A DNA stretch of 64,000 nucleotides from Xiphias gladius (GCF_016859285.1 NC_053418.1:21070910-21134909), one strand, 5' to 3'. Positions 1 through 13,085 are shown, counted from the first letter of the stretch. The notes: generated from the letters alone by a model not told the origin. Program-made: numbers and translations.

Positions 1-630
1 AATTAGATTTCTAAAACCTTGTAGAGATGTCTACAAGTGTCCTTACTGATACTGGTGTCTTTTCCCTGAGAGGAAGAATTTGAACATGGATATTTGGTAC
101 AGTAGTGTTATTTGATGTTTTTTGTTTAAGGAGGGTCTTTATGGGGATAAAAACTACAGTAAGTTATTTAGTAAAATTTTTAGGAACATGGAATCAGAGG
201 TTTCTAGCCCCTTTTGGGCTGTCAACACTGCCCTAATGTACACATTGCACCTAAGGCATATGATTAAATGTAACACCACAGCTTGAATGAGTACTGACCT
301 ACATTCCACTCATGCACTCAAGTTTGAAATCCAATCTGTTACTCAGTAATAATGAAACTTTTATGTCAAACCTTGTACATAATAACCACATTCCACATTT
401 TTCATGGGTGTAGGGAGGAAATGTCACAAGTGTTATTTTGCACCATTGCAAGTTTCTATCTCTGACCCTGACAGGAACGGACTGTGTGGTGACAAAAAGT
501 TGGTGATAGCAACGGGGAAAACATTATCTGTATATACAGTATGTTGTTGGCTACTCTGTTTGTGGTAGTTAAATACAACCTACTAAATTCAAATAAAATG
601 ACATAGAACTTCATGACACACTCACATAAA
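1..630. other. gene-free stretch beyond the C5orf34 3' end
   Basis: AT-rich sequence without a recognisable exon on either strand. Short open frames here have no splice context and resemble nothing I know. It lies downstream of the minus-strand C5orf34 gene. Confidence 0.5.
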
Positions 631-638
631 GATAGGTC

Positions 639-644
639 TTTATT
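639..644 (-). terminator. polyadenylation signal AATAAA, C5orf34
   Basis: AATAAA on the minus strand about 85 bases past the C5orf34 stop codon. It is the first canonical signal downstream, so the 3' UTR is probably short. Confidence 0.55.
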
Positions 645-727
645 TGAGTATGTGTACATAACAGTAAAGCTGTTTTACATTTTTACAGTCAAGCTCATAC
701 GCAGGGGTTTCTTCTTCTACTTTTCTC

Positions 728-3668
728 TCACTCTTTTAAGTCAGTGTTGGTTGCAGACACGAGAGCATCAATGTCCTGTATGGCTTTGGATGTCCTCTGA
801 AGAGCCTCAGCAATGCAGCTCTCATTCACTGGTTCGAGAGTCTCCTCCTCTGCAGAATGACCTTGCAGCTCCGCACATCCTTTCTCACTTCTTTGCAGGT
901 GGCTGTTCTCCAGAAGAACTGAGCACAGGATGTTAAAGAACATACAAAGTCATCCTCAGCCTAAACATGGCTAATTTACAGAATCTCACCACAAAAATCA
1001 ATGTTAGTGTCCACGGCGCTGTGTGTCGCAGTCTAAGTGACGAAGGATACAGTTGAACCGTTTTATCTTCTCCAGTTCTGCAGCTACAAGATCTGACCTG
1101 AAGTGAATGGAAGATCCCATGAATATTACATACAAGCTGTTAACATAGTATCAAGCTTTCAAAAACATACTACCAAAAGAGTGACCAGAAAAATAGAACT
1201 CACCGACTTTTTACTGTCTGTGTGGCAGTCATGTGATGCTCAACAAATGCAGGATTGGACAGATTTTCTTCAAGCACTGAAGGCTGAAAAAAATGTCTGC
1301 CCTGAAAACAAAATAATACTATATTATTATCATTTTTGAAGCTTGAATACTGTGTAAATACTGTAGATATCAATAGCTGTAGTAATATCAGCAGGGACTA
1401 CTCCTTTGGCCTCTTGTAAGCAGCTGGGTGTGGCAGGGAGCTTCAGCGATTGCTTGGCCTGGTCGTAGCAAGTGAGGATCCTGTAAACCAGTGATGTGAC
1501 GGTTGGAGACTTAAATGAAATAAAGCCATGAAATTCGTCGGACTGTAATGAAGTGGTAGCTTACCTGCTTGCACGACTCACAATAGAGCAAACAGAGTAG
1601 GTCTGTCTGTGTACATCCGGTGGAAGGCTATTCAAATGGTATGATATCTCCTTCACCTGTAAGACGGACAAAATCATACAATTAGACATTGTTTGTTTAT
1701 GCCCGGATAGAAAAACTTGATTGGCTTTGTATTTTAGCTTCCAAAAAATGATGACATGGTAAGATGAAAGGATGAAAGGCTTAAATTTACCTGCCCTGAC
1801 TGGAGCTCAGTTTGGTGATGGGTAAAATAAGTGTTAAGGACACCGTTAGACCGGATCACCGATCCATCTCCTGGGGAAACCTCTATTACTGAGACAGCTC
1901 CACTCAGTATCCTACACAACAGACATACAGGTAAACACACAGTCACAGTGTAGCTGTGTATATTATGCATTACTACATAGGTTAAGGTAGAACAAAAATC
2001 ACATTCTATAATTCTGAGTGTGAAAATATGCACCTCAAAAGGACTTTTCCCTTTTCCCTCGTTTTTGCCTTCACAAAATGACTAAAAGCTAAATAAAGCT
2101 AAATTTCAAAGAGATTTTAAAAAATTGTATAATAAGTTTGCACACTCATTGTGGGCATCAAATCTACTGTCAATGCCTCATTTGTTGAAAGCAACAAGCT
2201 CTGCTAGCGTGCTTTGAAATAAACTGTTTAAAACTATAGAGCGGAGGTGTTCTGTTTCAAAGATCTTTAAGGTCCTTGAAAACCTGCATACCTACCTGTA
2301 GGTGACTCCTTGACACCACATCACTTTCACCAGCTCTGTTGGAAGGTCTTGATCTGACAGTTCTTTTTTGGCCAGGGGGTCCTTAATCTTCCACCTTAAA
2401 TGCATGAGTAAGGAAGCTTTAACCAGTCACTAAACCCTGTTAAATAGTGCACTACATGCCTCTTATTAATCAACAAACCTGTGCCTGTGAGGCAATGGAC
2501 ATGTGAGAGGCAGCGCCTGAGGGAGGCGAGACCTTCTCTCTTCACCAGATATGTCAGACATATTTATTTTCCTGTCTGCCTGGGCAGAATCGCCGGTTCC
2601 CCCTGCTCCGACAACTTTAAGTTGAGAGAGACGAGCCGTCCTGTGATGGCGAGCCAAGCAGAGAGGGTAGCACCACATGGGGGCATAAGCAAAGCAGGAG
2701 TGATGCTGGACCACTGTGGTGGACTGGTACATCTCCCTTGGCTGGGAAGGGAAAAGACATGAAATGAAACAGTTCATCAAAGTTGAGATATAGGCACAGG
2801 AATATTTCTAAGAAGCATTACCTTGGGCTGAGAAGTGCTGATAATCCGAGGAGAACAAGACCTCGATCTAACAGACTCATTCCTTCTGCTTCCTCCTCCC
2901 TGATGAACCTCTTTGCTCTTATTATTGGTGGTCTGACAGATCAGATTGCTTACTTGCTGCAGACTGCCAGGCCCGCCATCAGGATCTCTGCTGACACACT
3001 GCCCACTGTGGTGCTGATTCTGAGTCTGACTGAGGCTGCACGTGAACTCAACTGAGAATTCTTCACCTGAGGGCGACAGCGTCAGCACGGCTCGCCCCTC
3101 CTCAGACCTGACGATGGTCTCGCCTCCAGGCCCGAGCTCAGCTTCAGAGGAAGAGCACTCCGGCCACTGCACGGCTGAGTCAATACTAAAAAAGGGCTGC
3201 AGGAGGAGATGCAAAAAATACAGATACTGATAAGATTGTACAATTTGAGGGACTGACAGTGGGCTAGGAAGTGGCTCTTGGTACCTTCTTGTGTTCAGCA
3301 GGGATGAGTTCCTCTGGCAGATATGGTTGGCTTGCATGTTTATTCCTAAATGCCAACGCAGCTACCATCAACTCCTGCCAAATGACATCAGCACGTTGAA
3401 TGCAATGGGGCGGAGCCTGTGCAGTTACTGTAATGCAGAAGACAGCTAAGACAAGACACCAGACCTTGTATGTGCTGATGGTGAACCTCGTCCGCTGTCG
3501 GACTCGCTCGCTGGGCTGCAGAGGGTGCCCGCGGGGATCTGTGGCTTTCACCAGCAGGAATTCACAGCCGCACGGCGACAGCTGCAGCTGGGATCCGTTC
3601 ACGTAGCGAACATCCACCGACTCGTCCTCATACATGATCATCAAACTGACACCGGCGTCGGTCTCCAT
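728..3668 (-). CDS. C5orf34: C5orf34 homologue (uncharacterised, polo-box-like family)
   Basis: Eleven coding exons join in phase: 3465-3668, 3285-3374, 2822-3196, 2479-2741, 2296-2394, 1791-1911, 1565-1656, 1402-1480, 1204-1283, 1051-1097 and 728-918, giving about 546 residues. The start is the Met before ETDAGVSLM. Family matches recalled from human C5orf34 include SQLQLSPCG near the N-terminus, [55 protein letters not shown] and [13 protein letters not shown] at the C-terminus. Function is not established; the human protein carries two domains of unknown function. The exon 8 donor (GGA/GTAGTC) is weak and is the least certain join. Between exons 8 and 9 there is room for only about 120 intronic bases, where the human protein (638 aa as I recall) has roughly 90-100 more residues. 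The intron at 919-1050 has U12-type signals. The exon 1 donor (GTCTGG) is also unusual. Confidence 0.85.
919..1050 (-). other. U12-type GT-AG intron of C5orf34
   Basis: Read on the minus strand, the 132-base intron begins GTATCCTT, the minor-spliceosome 5' consensus. It carries TTCTTTAAC (positions 932-940, one mismatch to TTCCTTAAC) about 13 bases before its terminal AG. The flanking codons join to give FNFLLENS, as expected for the family. Confidence 0.75.
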
Positions 3669-5640
3669 CCTCGCACGGGATCGACCAACCCTCGGTGGGT
3701 CGTAAACGCGCTGAAACTCAAAACACGGTGACGCGTTGGTCAACGTCATCACGCCGAGACGTTTGCTGTTGGCGCGCTCACCGAGAGGGAGCAAGCTGGA
3801 CCGGAAGTTGTTTTCTTTTTTCTTTCTTTTTTTTTTTTTTTTACTGTGCATTGTATCACATTGTTCTGTATAACCACTATATTTTTTGTAGCCAACGGTA
3901 CAAACCTTGTACATGTTCAGTAAAGCACAACACGTACAACAAACAATGAGTACAATAAAAACTTAATCATATCTTACAGTCATGTGTATAGAATCTGGCC
4001 ATCGGATACATATGATTATAAGATAATAGGCTTTCATCGTCCATCTTTTAATCAATGATACCAAAGGAAACAACTTTAGAGGAAAAGCCAAAATCAGCAC
4101 CCAAGTGCATTTTATTAAGAAAATGGCAAAAAAAACATATGTGTATACAGGACCAAAACTATAACTGCCAGTGGTTTCCATTGCTTTTTTCCACAATGAC
4201 CCCTTAATGAGGATTAAGCACACAGCTGCAGATATTTAAAAAAAAAAAAGTAAAGTTAAAGTAAACAAACACCTACTGCCTAGCTGAAATAAAACACAAA
4301 TACTAAGAATTAACAAAACTGGCGAATGCTCAATAACCACTTGAATCTTGCCATCATTATTTTAACAAGCTGCAAGTTTGGTTAACCCTTTGATGTTAAT
4401 ACTGAACCGTTTTTAATCTAATCATTTGTTGTCTTTTTTCTAACTTGTCTCTGTCCTCATCAAAACTAGGACAAACCAATATATAATGAAAGGCTCACCA
4501 CCTTGATCTTTTGTCATATAAACAATACAGCCTTGAAACACAATTGCTCTCTTATCTCTTCTTGAAATGGGCAAATTATGACTTTCCAGTTCACATAGAT
4601 TTGGGTGGTTCAATGGGTTTGGCATATCAAACTAGTTATAAAAGCTTGTAGCTTCATGTCAGTCCTGTATATCTGTATACCAGAGTCTAGCATTAATTCT
4701 GCCACTGGCCCCTTTTTAGCCATGTCCTGCCGCTGCACCAGAATGCAAGTAGTAACATGGACAGAGTAGGTTTCATATTTTGTGCAACAAACTCCAAGAA
4801 TGTGTATTTGGTCATAAAGCATTACAGAGTGTGCTCCTGTTATAAAACGTGGCTTTCTGCGTTCCTGGGAGGTCGGTTTAAAGAGAGAATTGCATGGAGG
4901 GTTGAAGGTTCATGTGAAAGGGGTAGATGCAAAATGTGAGAAAGTTGTATTTGTTTTTTGATGGATGGTAGGATGTGCCTTGGGAGATGCCTGAGAAATA
5001 TGAGTGATAATGCTGTAGATGCTGATAATGAAAATATTTGGAATTGACTATGGATGCATGGCATATGACCAACCATGCTTTCTTGTATTGCAGGTTGAAG
5101 CTGACATGAAGGGAATTTTGTATAACATGCAGTCATGCTATTTTTGTCAAATGGGGGAAGTCACATTAATACTATTGTTCTTTTTTATTATACAGTATTT
5201 TGGAGCATTTTAAAGTCTTTATTATTGTGTTGACAGTAATCAGGGGTGAAAGATAAGGAATGACATGTAACAAAGGTCCCCAACTGGACTTAAACTGGGG
5301 ACATTGCCGTACACGGCACCCTGAAATTATTCTTTTAAATCTATACATAGTTGATGAACATGGCCGTAGCCAGGATATTAGATATACAAGGTCATAGGTT
5401 CAAATACACAACCAAAACAAACACTAAATGGATTTGTGCAAGTTTTATTTCCTAACCTGAAAGTCTAAATGTAATTGTTTCAAAACCTTCCATTTCTAGG
5501 AATTGGTGGAAAATTCTGAATCTTTTGTTTATTTTGTTGGATTAAAAGGTACTTTAATCTTATTATACTGAGTCTAAAAATACTGCAAGGAAAAATACCC
5601 CAATTTTTTAGTTGTTACATGTATAATTTAAAGCACTCTC
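3669..5640. other. intergenic, C5orf34 to rnf34 (divergent promoters)
   Basis: Holds the 5' ends of two divergently transcribed genes. A T-rich tract lies near 3813-3842 just upstream of C5orf34, and a tRNA-derived SINE-like repeat near 5212-5328. No coding exon is recognisable, although short frames near 4750-5210 exist on both strands. Confidence 0.5.
5212..5328 (-). repeat. tRNA-derived SINE-like repeat
   Basis: On the minus strand the element begins with a tRNA-like head containing the B-box-like GTTTAAGTCC, followed by ACATGTCATTCC and ends in AATAATAAAGAC. This order (B box, unrelated body, AAATAAAG-type tail) is that of a SINE family I know from percomorph genomes. The copy is diverged. 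Ends are approximate. Confidence 0.5.
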
Positions 5641-5960
5641 TAATATAAATAGCCAATACACAGGACGTGACCTCAGTGTCCTAAAGAGTGTGTATGGTAC
5701 CCTGGTGTTGGAGACTAGGAAGCGGATTGCACTCAGTTCGACATGTGGCCTGTTGGTGGCAGCAACACAGCGTCGCTGCGTCCAGACTACTGCTACATCA
5801 GAGGCGAGAAGAAGCTGCAGCGCTGGCTGTGCCCCGGGCTCCGTCGTTGAGCTCATCACACCGAGCCGCAGTCAGGCAGTTCAGCGAAACAAGTGACGCT
5901 CAATATTGCAATGGTTGCACCACCAGTCTGTTCTTTCACAGTAGACACGCCGGAGCTGCA

Positions 5961-8900
5961 ATGAAGGTGCCTTTTTCTTTACATAACCTCTGTTCCAATA
6001 TTAGCTCTGCTCAGGCTATCCCTAGCAGCTAACGTGAGGTTCTTATCGAGAACTCGGGGAGCTGCCGTTATTTTACCTAGCCCCTACTAGCTAATTTTTA
6101 AAACGGCAGCTCTTGACAGCTGATACCAAACAGCGACTAGACAGTAATGTGAAGCGTAAAATTATTTAGGTACATTTGTTTTCTCATTAAGAGATTGTTT
6201 TAGTTGCTTTTCTGCTGTCTTGCTGCATTAATGTTAGCTGGTTATCAAAAATAATTGAATTGCTTAATTGTGTGTTTGTGTTGTGGCAGTTGTAAGTGCT
6301 TGCTCCTCCTGTCTGCACCTCTTGGTTTGTACTTTGTGTTAAACTAGAACTGTAGGGTAAAGGCTTTTAATCATCACATATGTAATTAGCACCCATATGT
6401 GGTCTCTATACAAGGAGCAGGACTTGTTTCTGTGGTAACCATGTGTATAAATGTTTCTGTCGCACTCATTCATGTTAAATGTCCTGTCAGTAAATACAGC
6501 ATCAACGAGATTAATGCGAAGATAGGAAATATTGAAGTGGAGGTGTTTTGTGACTGTCAGGCAGGGGCCTCGTCCATGTGGGCTTCATGCTGTGGTCTGC
6601 TGAATGAAGTCATGGGTACTGGGGCCGTCAGAGGCCAGCAGCCGGGCTTTGGGGCCGGTGCTGGACCCTTCAGGTTTGCCCCCAGTGCGGGATACTCTAC
6701 ATACCCGCCCACCAGCTCAGGGAGTCCCCCTCTTGTATGCAAGGCCTGTGGCCAGGCCTTCTCAGTCTTCAGGAGGAAGGTAGGTGTCTGGGTGCTCTGT
6801 GTGATGCCAATACATGTTAATTGGTCTGCTGACTTAATGAGAAGGAAAAGGTGTGTGTGTGTGGAAGCAGAGGGGGATATTAAATTCATATTTTAGACAG
6901 AAGTACCAATTACTTACTGTACTTGTAGCTGTGGAAAACTGAGTAATGTAGTTCTTTGCATGTTGATTTAAGTGCATGTTTTTATGCACATCTACATCTG
7001 TAATGGGTCGTAATATTTGAATGCTGTCCAGCAATTGGACTTAAAGTTAAGAATGAAATTAATCTTAGACTGTATCTTGAACCATTTTGTTTTCTCTAGA
7101 ATATCCCTGAATCTTGTAAATTGTAAAGCAGTTGTTTCGAGCAGAGTGTAATTAGCCATTGTTTTTTTTAGGGAGCTGAAACAATGTTTAGCTTGGGGGG
7201 GGGGGGGGGGGGGGTTGATTTAATTTACACCCAGAGGCAATTAATTTTTATTCAAAACGCTGTGCCCTTCTAGCTGATTGCAGAGACAGATGGACAACAT
7301 ACTGGTTCTGTAATATCATCTTCACTGATGTCATGTATGGCTCACAGGGTCTCATTCTGTCTGAACCTTGTGCTTCACTCACTCATCGTGCCAGTCTAAT
7401 CCCAGATCTTGCATTTATTACTGTTTGATGTTTGTCACTTAAAAGAAATGAGCTGCCTCCTGTTTCTGTGCCTGGAGAGGTAGAGCAGATGCGAGTGATT
7501 GAAAAATGCAGGGAAGGTCTACTGGCATATATATATATATATATGCTTTCCAGTGATCTATTAAATGTTGTCTCTCCACTTAACTGTTTTCCTATTTTTT
7601 TCTGCAATACCACAGATTGTAGTGAAAAAAAAAAAGAAAATAAAAGAAAATAAAGGGCAAATAGAGATATTTTGCTACATTTTTTTATGTCTAATGCATA
7701 ATTCTGATATGAAGGATTTTTGGCAGTAACACATGGTAGAAGGTGCGCATAAATCACTAATTGCCTCATTTCCATCATCTTGTTTTTTCACTCTTCTTTA
7801 GTATATTTGCTGCGATTGCAAGAAGAGCTTCTGCTCGCTGTGCTCAGTGCTTCAGGAGAATCTGCGCATTTGTGGCACATGCCATTTGCTGAAAGCAACA
7901 GCCTTTCAGCGGCCTCGGCTCATGCGTCTAAGAGTAAAAGACCTGCGTCAGTACTTGCTGCTCCGTAACATCCCCACCGATACCTGCAGGGAAAAGGAAG
8001 ACCTGGTGGACTTGGTGCTCTGTCACCAAGGCATTGAGGAAGAGGAGGACCCCGACACGGGTAGCCTCCACTCACGTTCCCTGTATACGCCGACCCCTTC
8101 TACCACACAATCTGCCTCTGAACTGTCTGCTTTCGTCGCCTCTCAGGAGGAACCGCTCAGCAGAAGTGACAGCTCTGATACCAACCAGGTCAGGACCAAC
8201 TTTAAAACATTTAGGATTTTTAATAACACCAAAAATTGGATAAATCCTTGAAAATATCTTCCGAGATCCAAAAGTATAACTGCTAGCCTCTGAGTTTTGT
8301 AACTAGTCATTACATGGCCCTTCCTGTTTGTTCTTAAAACTCAGTTGGTAGGTAAAATAATTAACATGGCTTGTGAAAGTTTGTATTTTCAATAATGGTG
8401 ACCTGTAGGCACAAAGCTCACCTTTCTGAAGAATCCACATCAGTGTTTTTCCACAGCTCTTTGGGTTATTTGTGCAGATCTTAGTGTATTATGTCATCAG
8501 TTCATATTTGTTGAGCTGTTACAAATGAGTCTATGGTAACCTCTTGACATGTCACCATAAACAAATATATAGAACTAGATTCAAAGTAAGGTTCATTGTT
8601 CATCTTTTCACCCTGGCTTTACTACAATTTGTACGCCAGCTCAAAGGAAACTGTTTGGGATTCTAGAAATCAGAGAGGCAAAAAGTATAAGAGCATAAGA
8701 AGCGCTGCAACTGGCAATGAAAAGGGAACTCGGCTCCAAGCAGCCAGGATCCACTATAAATACTTGGCTTAAGGAGCAGTAAGCTTTTCTATGAATGGAA
8801 GGGACGAGGTGTTGTTGTTCCTAAGGTATCACTGGGCTGTCTGAAGAGTGTCTAATCCTAATCCTCAGATAACTGGCTTGCTTTGCATGTAGTGCACACT

Positions 8901-10939
8901 AATGTTTGTTGTTTTGCTGTTCTTGTGTTGCAGGATATAGGTGACACCACATCTGTCTCTCTCCTCAACCTGGACCCAAGTGAACACACTCCTGAGGTGA
9001 TCAAATTTCCAATGTTAAGTATTGACAAATGCATTTCAGTTCTGTTGACGGGGTGCAAGGAAACCAATGTAAAGGGTGGGAAAGGAGATGCTAATGCTTA
9101 GAATTTCTTGGCTGGCTCTGAAACCACTTTCTCCCCAGGCTCAAAAATTGCAGTATCCAGCAGATTCCAGTACTCGATATACCTCACATTTTTAAATTAT
9201 AGTCAAAAAGTGCTTTTTGCACAAAAGAAGCATAATAAATAAAAAAATATCTACAGTATGATGGACAGGGAGGTTAAAATCCTAAAAATAAGAGAGTTTT
9301 ATATACAAAAAGTATAATTTTGTGGTTTCTCTGATCCTTTAGGTGAGTCCTCAGACGCGACGTCGGGCCAGGGCGTCTCTCACAGACATCTCCAGCTTGA
9401 GGGACATCGAGGGCCTGTCCGTCAGGCAGCTGAAGGAGATCCTGGCCAGGAACTTTGTCAACTATTCAGGGTGCTGTGAGAAGTGGGAGCTGGTGGAGCG
9501 CGTCAGCAGACTGTACAGAGAGACGGAGGAGAACAGGAAATCATGTGGGTATTAAGCACACTGAGTAAACACTGTGCATAGAGATGTCGCTGTTGGCAGT
9601 TTTCTTATTATTTATTAATTGATAGCCATGAAAAATGAGTTTAAATTATTAAATGTATGAAGTCAAGTAGAGAGTCTATATTGACATAAGTTTCTATAAA
9701 GTTAATGAGCCCTTCCCTGTACTTGCTGTGCACTCAGTGATGGAGTCTGATTTCTTTCTTGCAGTGGAAAATGTGAGCAGTACTGTAACCACAGGTATGT
9801 TGTCACCCATCTGTTTGAACTGTCCTAGACGTTGGTATTGAATACCACATCCTCTTTTGAACCATATAAACTTAATATCTTTCTTCTGACAATATGATAT
9901 CCTGTAGGTAATGATGATAATTTGAAGTGCCTACACTGATAGCATGTAGACACAAGCAGACTAATTCCAGTGAGTTTAGTCATTCAGAATGATGATTAAA
10001 TTTCTCTCGCTTTACTCCTCCCACACTAAAGTGGTGGCCTTCCCCCCTCCTATCTGCAACGGTGCCATTGGAGGTAAGGCTTACGGGTTCCTCACCACTG
10101 TGCCATGGTCACACATAACCATCTGTGACTCACCTCTCCATCATATGAACAGTATCACATCTCCTACACATCTGTATTTGTCGTGAACCTGTTCTCATTC
10201 GTTATCCAACCCTTTGTAAAATCCCTATATGTGCTCCTCCCTGTGGAATGGCATATCCTGTGAGGGCGTCTGGCTGTTTTATTGAAAATGAATGTTCCCA
10301 TATCCCAGTTAAGAACTTCAGTTTAGATATTTCAGTTGCATTTGTCATGCCCCAGGAATATTGTTCCACCGTGAGATCAATCTCCCAAGGTCATCATTTC
10401 ATGTGTTCAGCGTGTGAAGCTAATTATACTGAGAACTGCAGTGTGTTAGCTGAGTACATTCACTCTCTCACCAGCACGCCTCCAGTGATAAAGACTTTAT
10501 GGTTGTCATAGAAACGTGTTGACACATAGCCACAACAAGGCAATGACATTTTTCAAGAGATTGTGAGCATGACCTGACCATGTTAGTGCACACTGGATAA
10601 GAGGAGGTGTTCTATTAAGCTGCTGAGTATTTTGCTGCCCCCTTGTCCCTCTTCAGTGCATGAAATATCACTCTGTTTTTTTTCCACTGTGTTTAAGGCA
10701 GTTTCTGAACATTTCCAGCCACCTTTCTGTGTCTCTGTCTGTATCTTGCAGACGGTGAGAAGGGTCCGCTGACAATCCACGATGACAACCTCTGCAGGAT
10801 CTGCATGGACGCCGTGATTGACTGTGTCCTCCTGGAGTGCGGTCACATGGTCACCTGCACCAAGTGCGGCAAAAGGATGAACGAATGCCCGATCTGCAGG
10901 CAGTACGTCGTGAGGGCCGTTCACGTCTTCAAGTCCTAA
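5961..10939 (+). CDS. rnf34: E3 ubiquitin ligase RNF34 (FYVE-like and RING)
   Basis: Seven coding exons: 5961-5966, 6561-6779, 7802-8188, 8934-8996, 9343-9544, 9765-9794 and 10752-10939, giving 364 residues. Exon 1 supplies only Met-Lys; exon 2 continues [17 protein letters not shown], which is RNF34 rather than the RFFL paralogue. Order of parts: an N-terminal FYVE-like zinc finger without the full lipid-binding signature ([36 protein letters not shown]), SAP-like helices ([17 protein letters not shown] and [19 protein letters not shown]), and a C-terminal C3HC4 RING ([35 protein letters not shown]) ending HVFKS. Known RNF34 proteins ubiquitinate caspases 8 and 10, p53 and PGC-1alpha, and associate with membranes. 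Exon 6 is a 30-base microexon in the linker before the RING. The gene is tail-to-tail with kdm2b. Confidence 0.95.
7194..7214 (+). repeat. poly-G tract in rnf34 intron
   Basis: An uninterrupted run of G residues, bounded by CTT and TTG, inside the second rnf34 intron. Runs like this are prone to sequencing length error. Confidence 0.85.
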
Positions 10940-12697
10940 TGCACCACTGCAGCACCACACTACCTGCTTCAGAGTAGCAGCTCAGACTGAGACTGTACCT
11001 TAACTCAACCATGCAGCTCATAACCTTTTAATCCCCAAAAGACTTATTTTGTGGATGTTTCATGTTTGTATTCACATTATTTGCATATTGAAATATTATG
11101 AGTAATGTGTTTTTCTTAAGAATTTGACTCTTTGGTTTCACCAGTGGGCAGAGTGTAGGATCGTACCCTCCTGTGAGTCATTCCTCAAGTAAACATATCT
11201 CTAATCTGTGTTCACTGTTTTGCTTTTCTGAGAAATTTTCAACACAAAGAATGTGTGGCATTCAGCCACGTGCAGTCTTGTTAAACAAAAACTCATCACC
11301 TCAGATCTGCCCGTAAACTGTAGTTGGCACGCAACTCTGCTGAGTATTCTTTAGAGCACCTCTCTTTACAACAGTTGCAAGTGAAAAAATACTTTAGTTA
11401 CACCAAGACACATACTGAACCTGAGCACAGGAGAGTTAGGTGCCAAATAATGGGTCATGCCCATACGCTTTTCAACCCCCCCCGGACTGTGTGGGCCAGT
11501 GTGTGGCTGATGATAGTTCAGCACGTTTTAACAGAAAAAGCACCTTGTTCACTCTGTGTTACTGCACCACTGCTCACAACCGACTGCAAACCAGTAATAG
11601 TGGCTGAGGTAGCACGTGTACTAATTGAATACTTGTCTGAACTTCAGCTTAACTGATGGAGGTTTGAAGGCCAATAACCTTTGTTTTGGTTAGTGAGAAA
11701 AGCTGACTAGAAATAACTTAGCTGGTGTTTTTACAGTTAAACTAAGTATTACTCAGCCCACAAATGAGCATGTGCTCTGCTGTTGTTATTCAAGGATACT
11801 GATGACTGAATGGGGATTTACAATGAAGGTTATGTGGTATTTATTATATTCACTTATTTTGTCATAAAAGAGCTTATTGTAATGCATTACACATTGAAAT
11901 GATCATACAGACTGTCATTACAGCAATAGCTTAACCTCCGCTGTCACCTCTGTCCTGTCTCAGCACTTTAGTGGAGACACAAGACAAAAAACGGTGCTAA
12001 GTCATCCAACCATCTTCCCTGTTTTCAAGCTGAACTGGATGTTAAACTCTGAATGTTTTTATTTTTGTTGTCGTCGTATATTGTTGGGAGTGGAATGAAG
12101 TGTCTTAATGCTTTTTAGTTGACTTTCTCTCATGTAGGAGTAATGTATTCAACTAACTATTCAAAGATATAGCGACGAGTTTACCGACACCTGTGGTATA
12201 GAAAGTATATAGAAATAATGACTTGCTAATGTACATTTGCATATATTGATCCATATGAGATGTATATATATCTATATTTTTTCCATTTGATTTAAATCGC
12301 GTAATATCAGATTATTGAAATGTCTCTGGGATTGGGTTAGTTTATTATTACAGAGTTAGGTTTTCCTGTCATGTGGTTTGAAATGTGCATAGGTTTGCTT
12401 GAACTATCTGTCCCTCTTGAATCAGAGCATGACGAGAACCTGTATGACACTAGATAAGTTATATCCTCCATCTACCCCACCTAGAAAACTCAATTTCCTG
12501 GTTTTCCTTTACCCTGATCCTGCTTATTTAGAAGTATCCAGCTCTCTACTGTACCTACAGAAAGTCAACGTTGCTGCTATTATAGTAAACAACCATGAAC
12601 AGTAGCGGAGCAGGTCGCACTTTTCCTTTAGAGAGGGTGTAATTGTGTGCAAGGTTCTGTCTTTGTATTTGGGAATGTTGAACTTTTTATTTTGGTA

Positions 12698-12716
12698 ATT
12701 AAAGATTTAAATTAAA
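12698..12716 (+). terminator. polyadenylation signals ATTAAA (two), rnf34
   Basis: Two ATTAAA hexamers (12698-12703 and 12711-12716) lie about 1.77 kb after the rnf34 stop codon. No earlier canonical signal stood out, so 10940 to about 12730 is read as the 3' UTR. Confidence 0.45.
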
Positions 12717-12774
12717 GTCTGTTTTTGTATACTCATGCATCACAAACAGTGTCCCTGTATTATCTTGGATAACA

Positions 12775-13085
12775 AACTAATTGGTGCTGAAATGATCAGT
12801 TGATAAATTACTCAACACTTTCGATAACTCAGTAATAATTTGAAGTAAAAAAAAAAAAAACCAGAACATTCTCTGGTTTGAGCTCGCCAGATGTGAGGGA
12901 ATGGCGGATTTCTGATTAATACCATTGTAACTTACGGTCTTTCGGACTGTTGGACAAAACCATTTCTAAACTTCACATTGGGAAACTGGGGCATTTTTTT
13001 ATTTTACAGACAAAAAGAGGAATTAAAAAAAAATATGATTGCTAATTGGTTGACAAATAGCTGAGGAAAAAAAATAGTTATAGTC
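12775..13085 (-). repeat. dispersed repeat family A, copy 1 (reverse orientation)
   Basis: Diverged copy of an interspersed repeat also found at 20485-20770 and 54915-55215, here in the opposite orientation. Recognisable blocks are CTGGTTTGAGCT with CAGATGTGAGG, GGACTGTTGGACAAAAC and AACTGGGGCATTTTT. The full family is flanked by ATTAATCGAT-like arms and is very common in percomorph genomes. I believe it is a non-autonomous DNA element but cannot name the superfamily from the sequence alone. Confidence 0.55.

Noticed and set aside
7383-7778. 131-residue minus-strand frame within rnf34 intron 2
   Set aside because: Contains a TA microsatellite and low-complexity Phe/Leu runs; no family resemblance or splice context.
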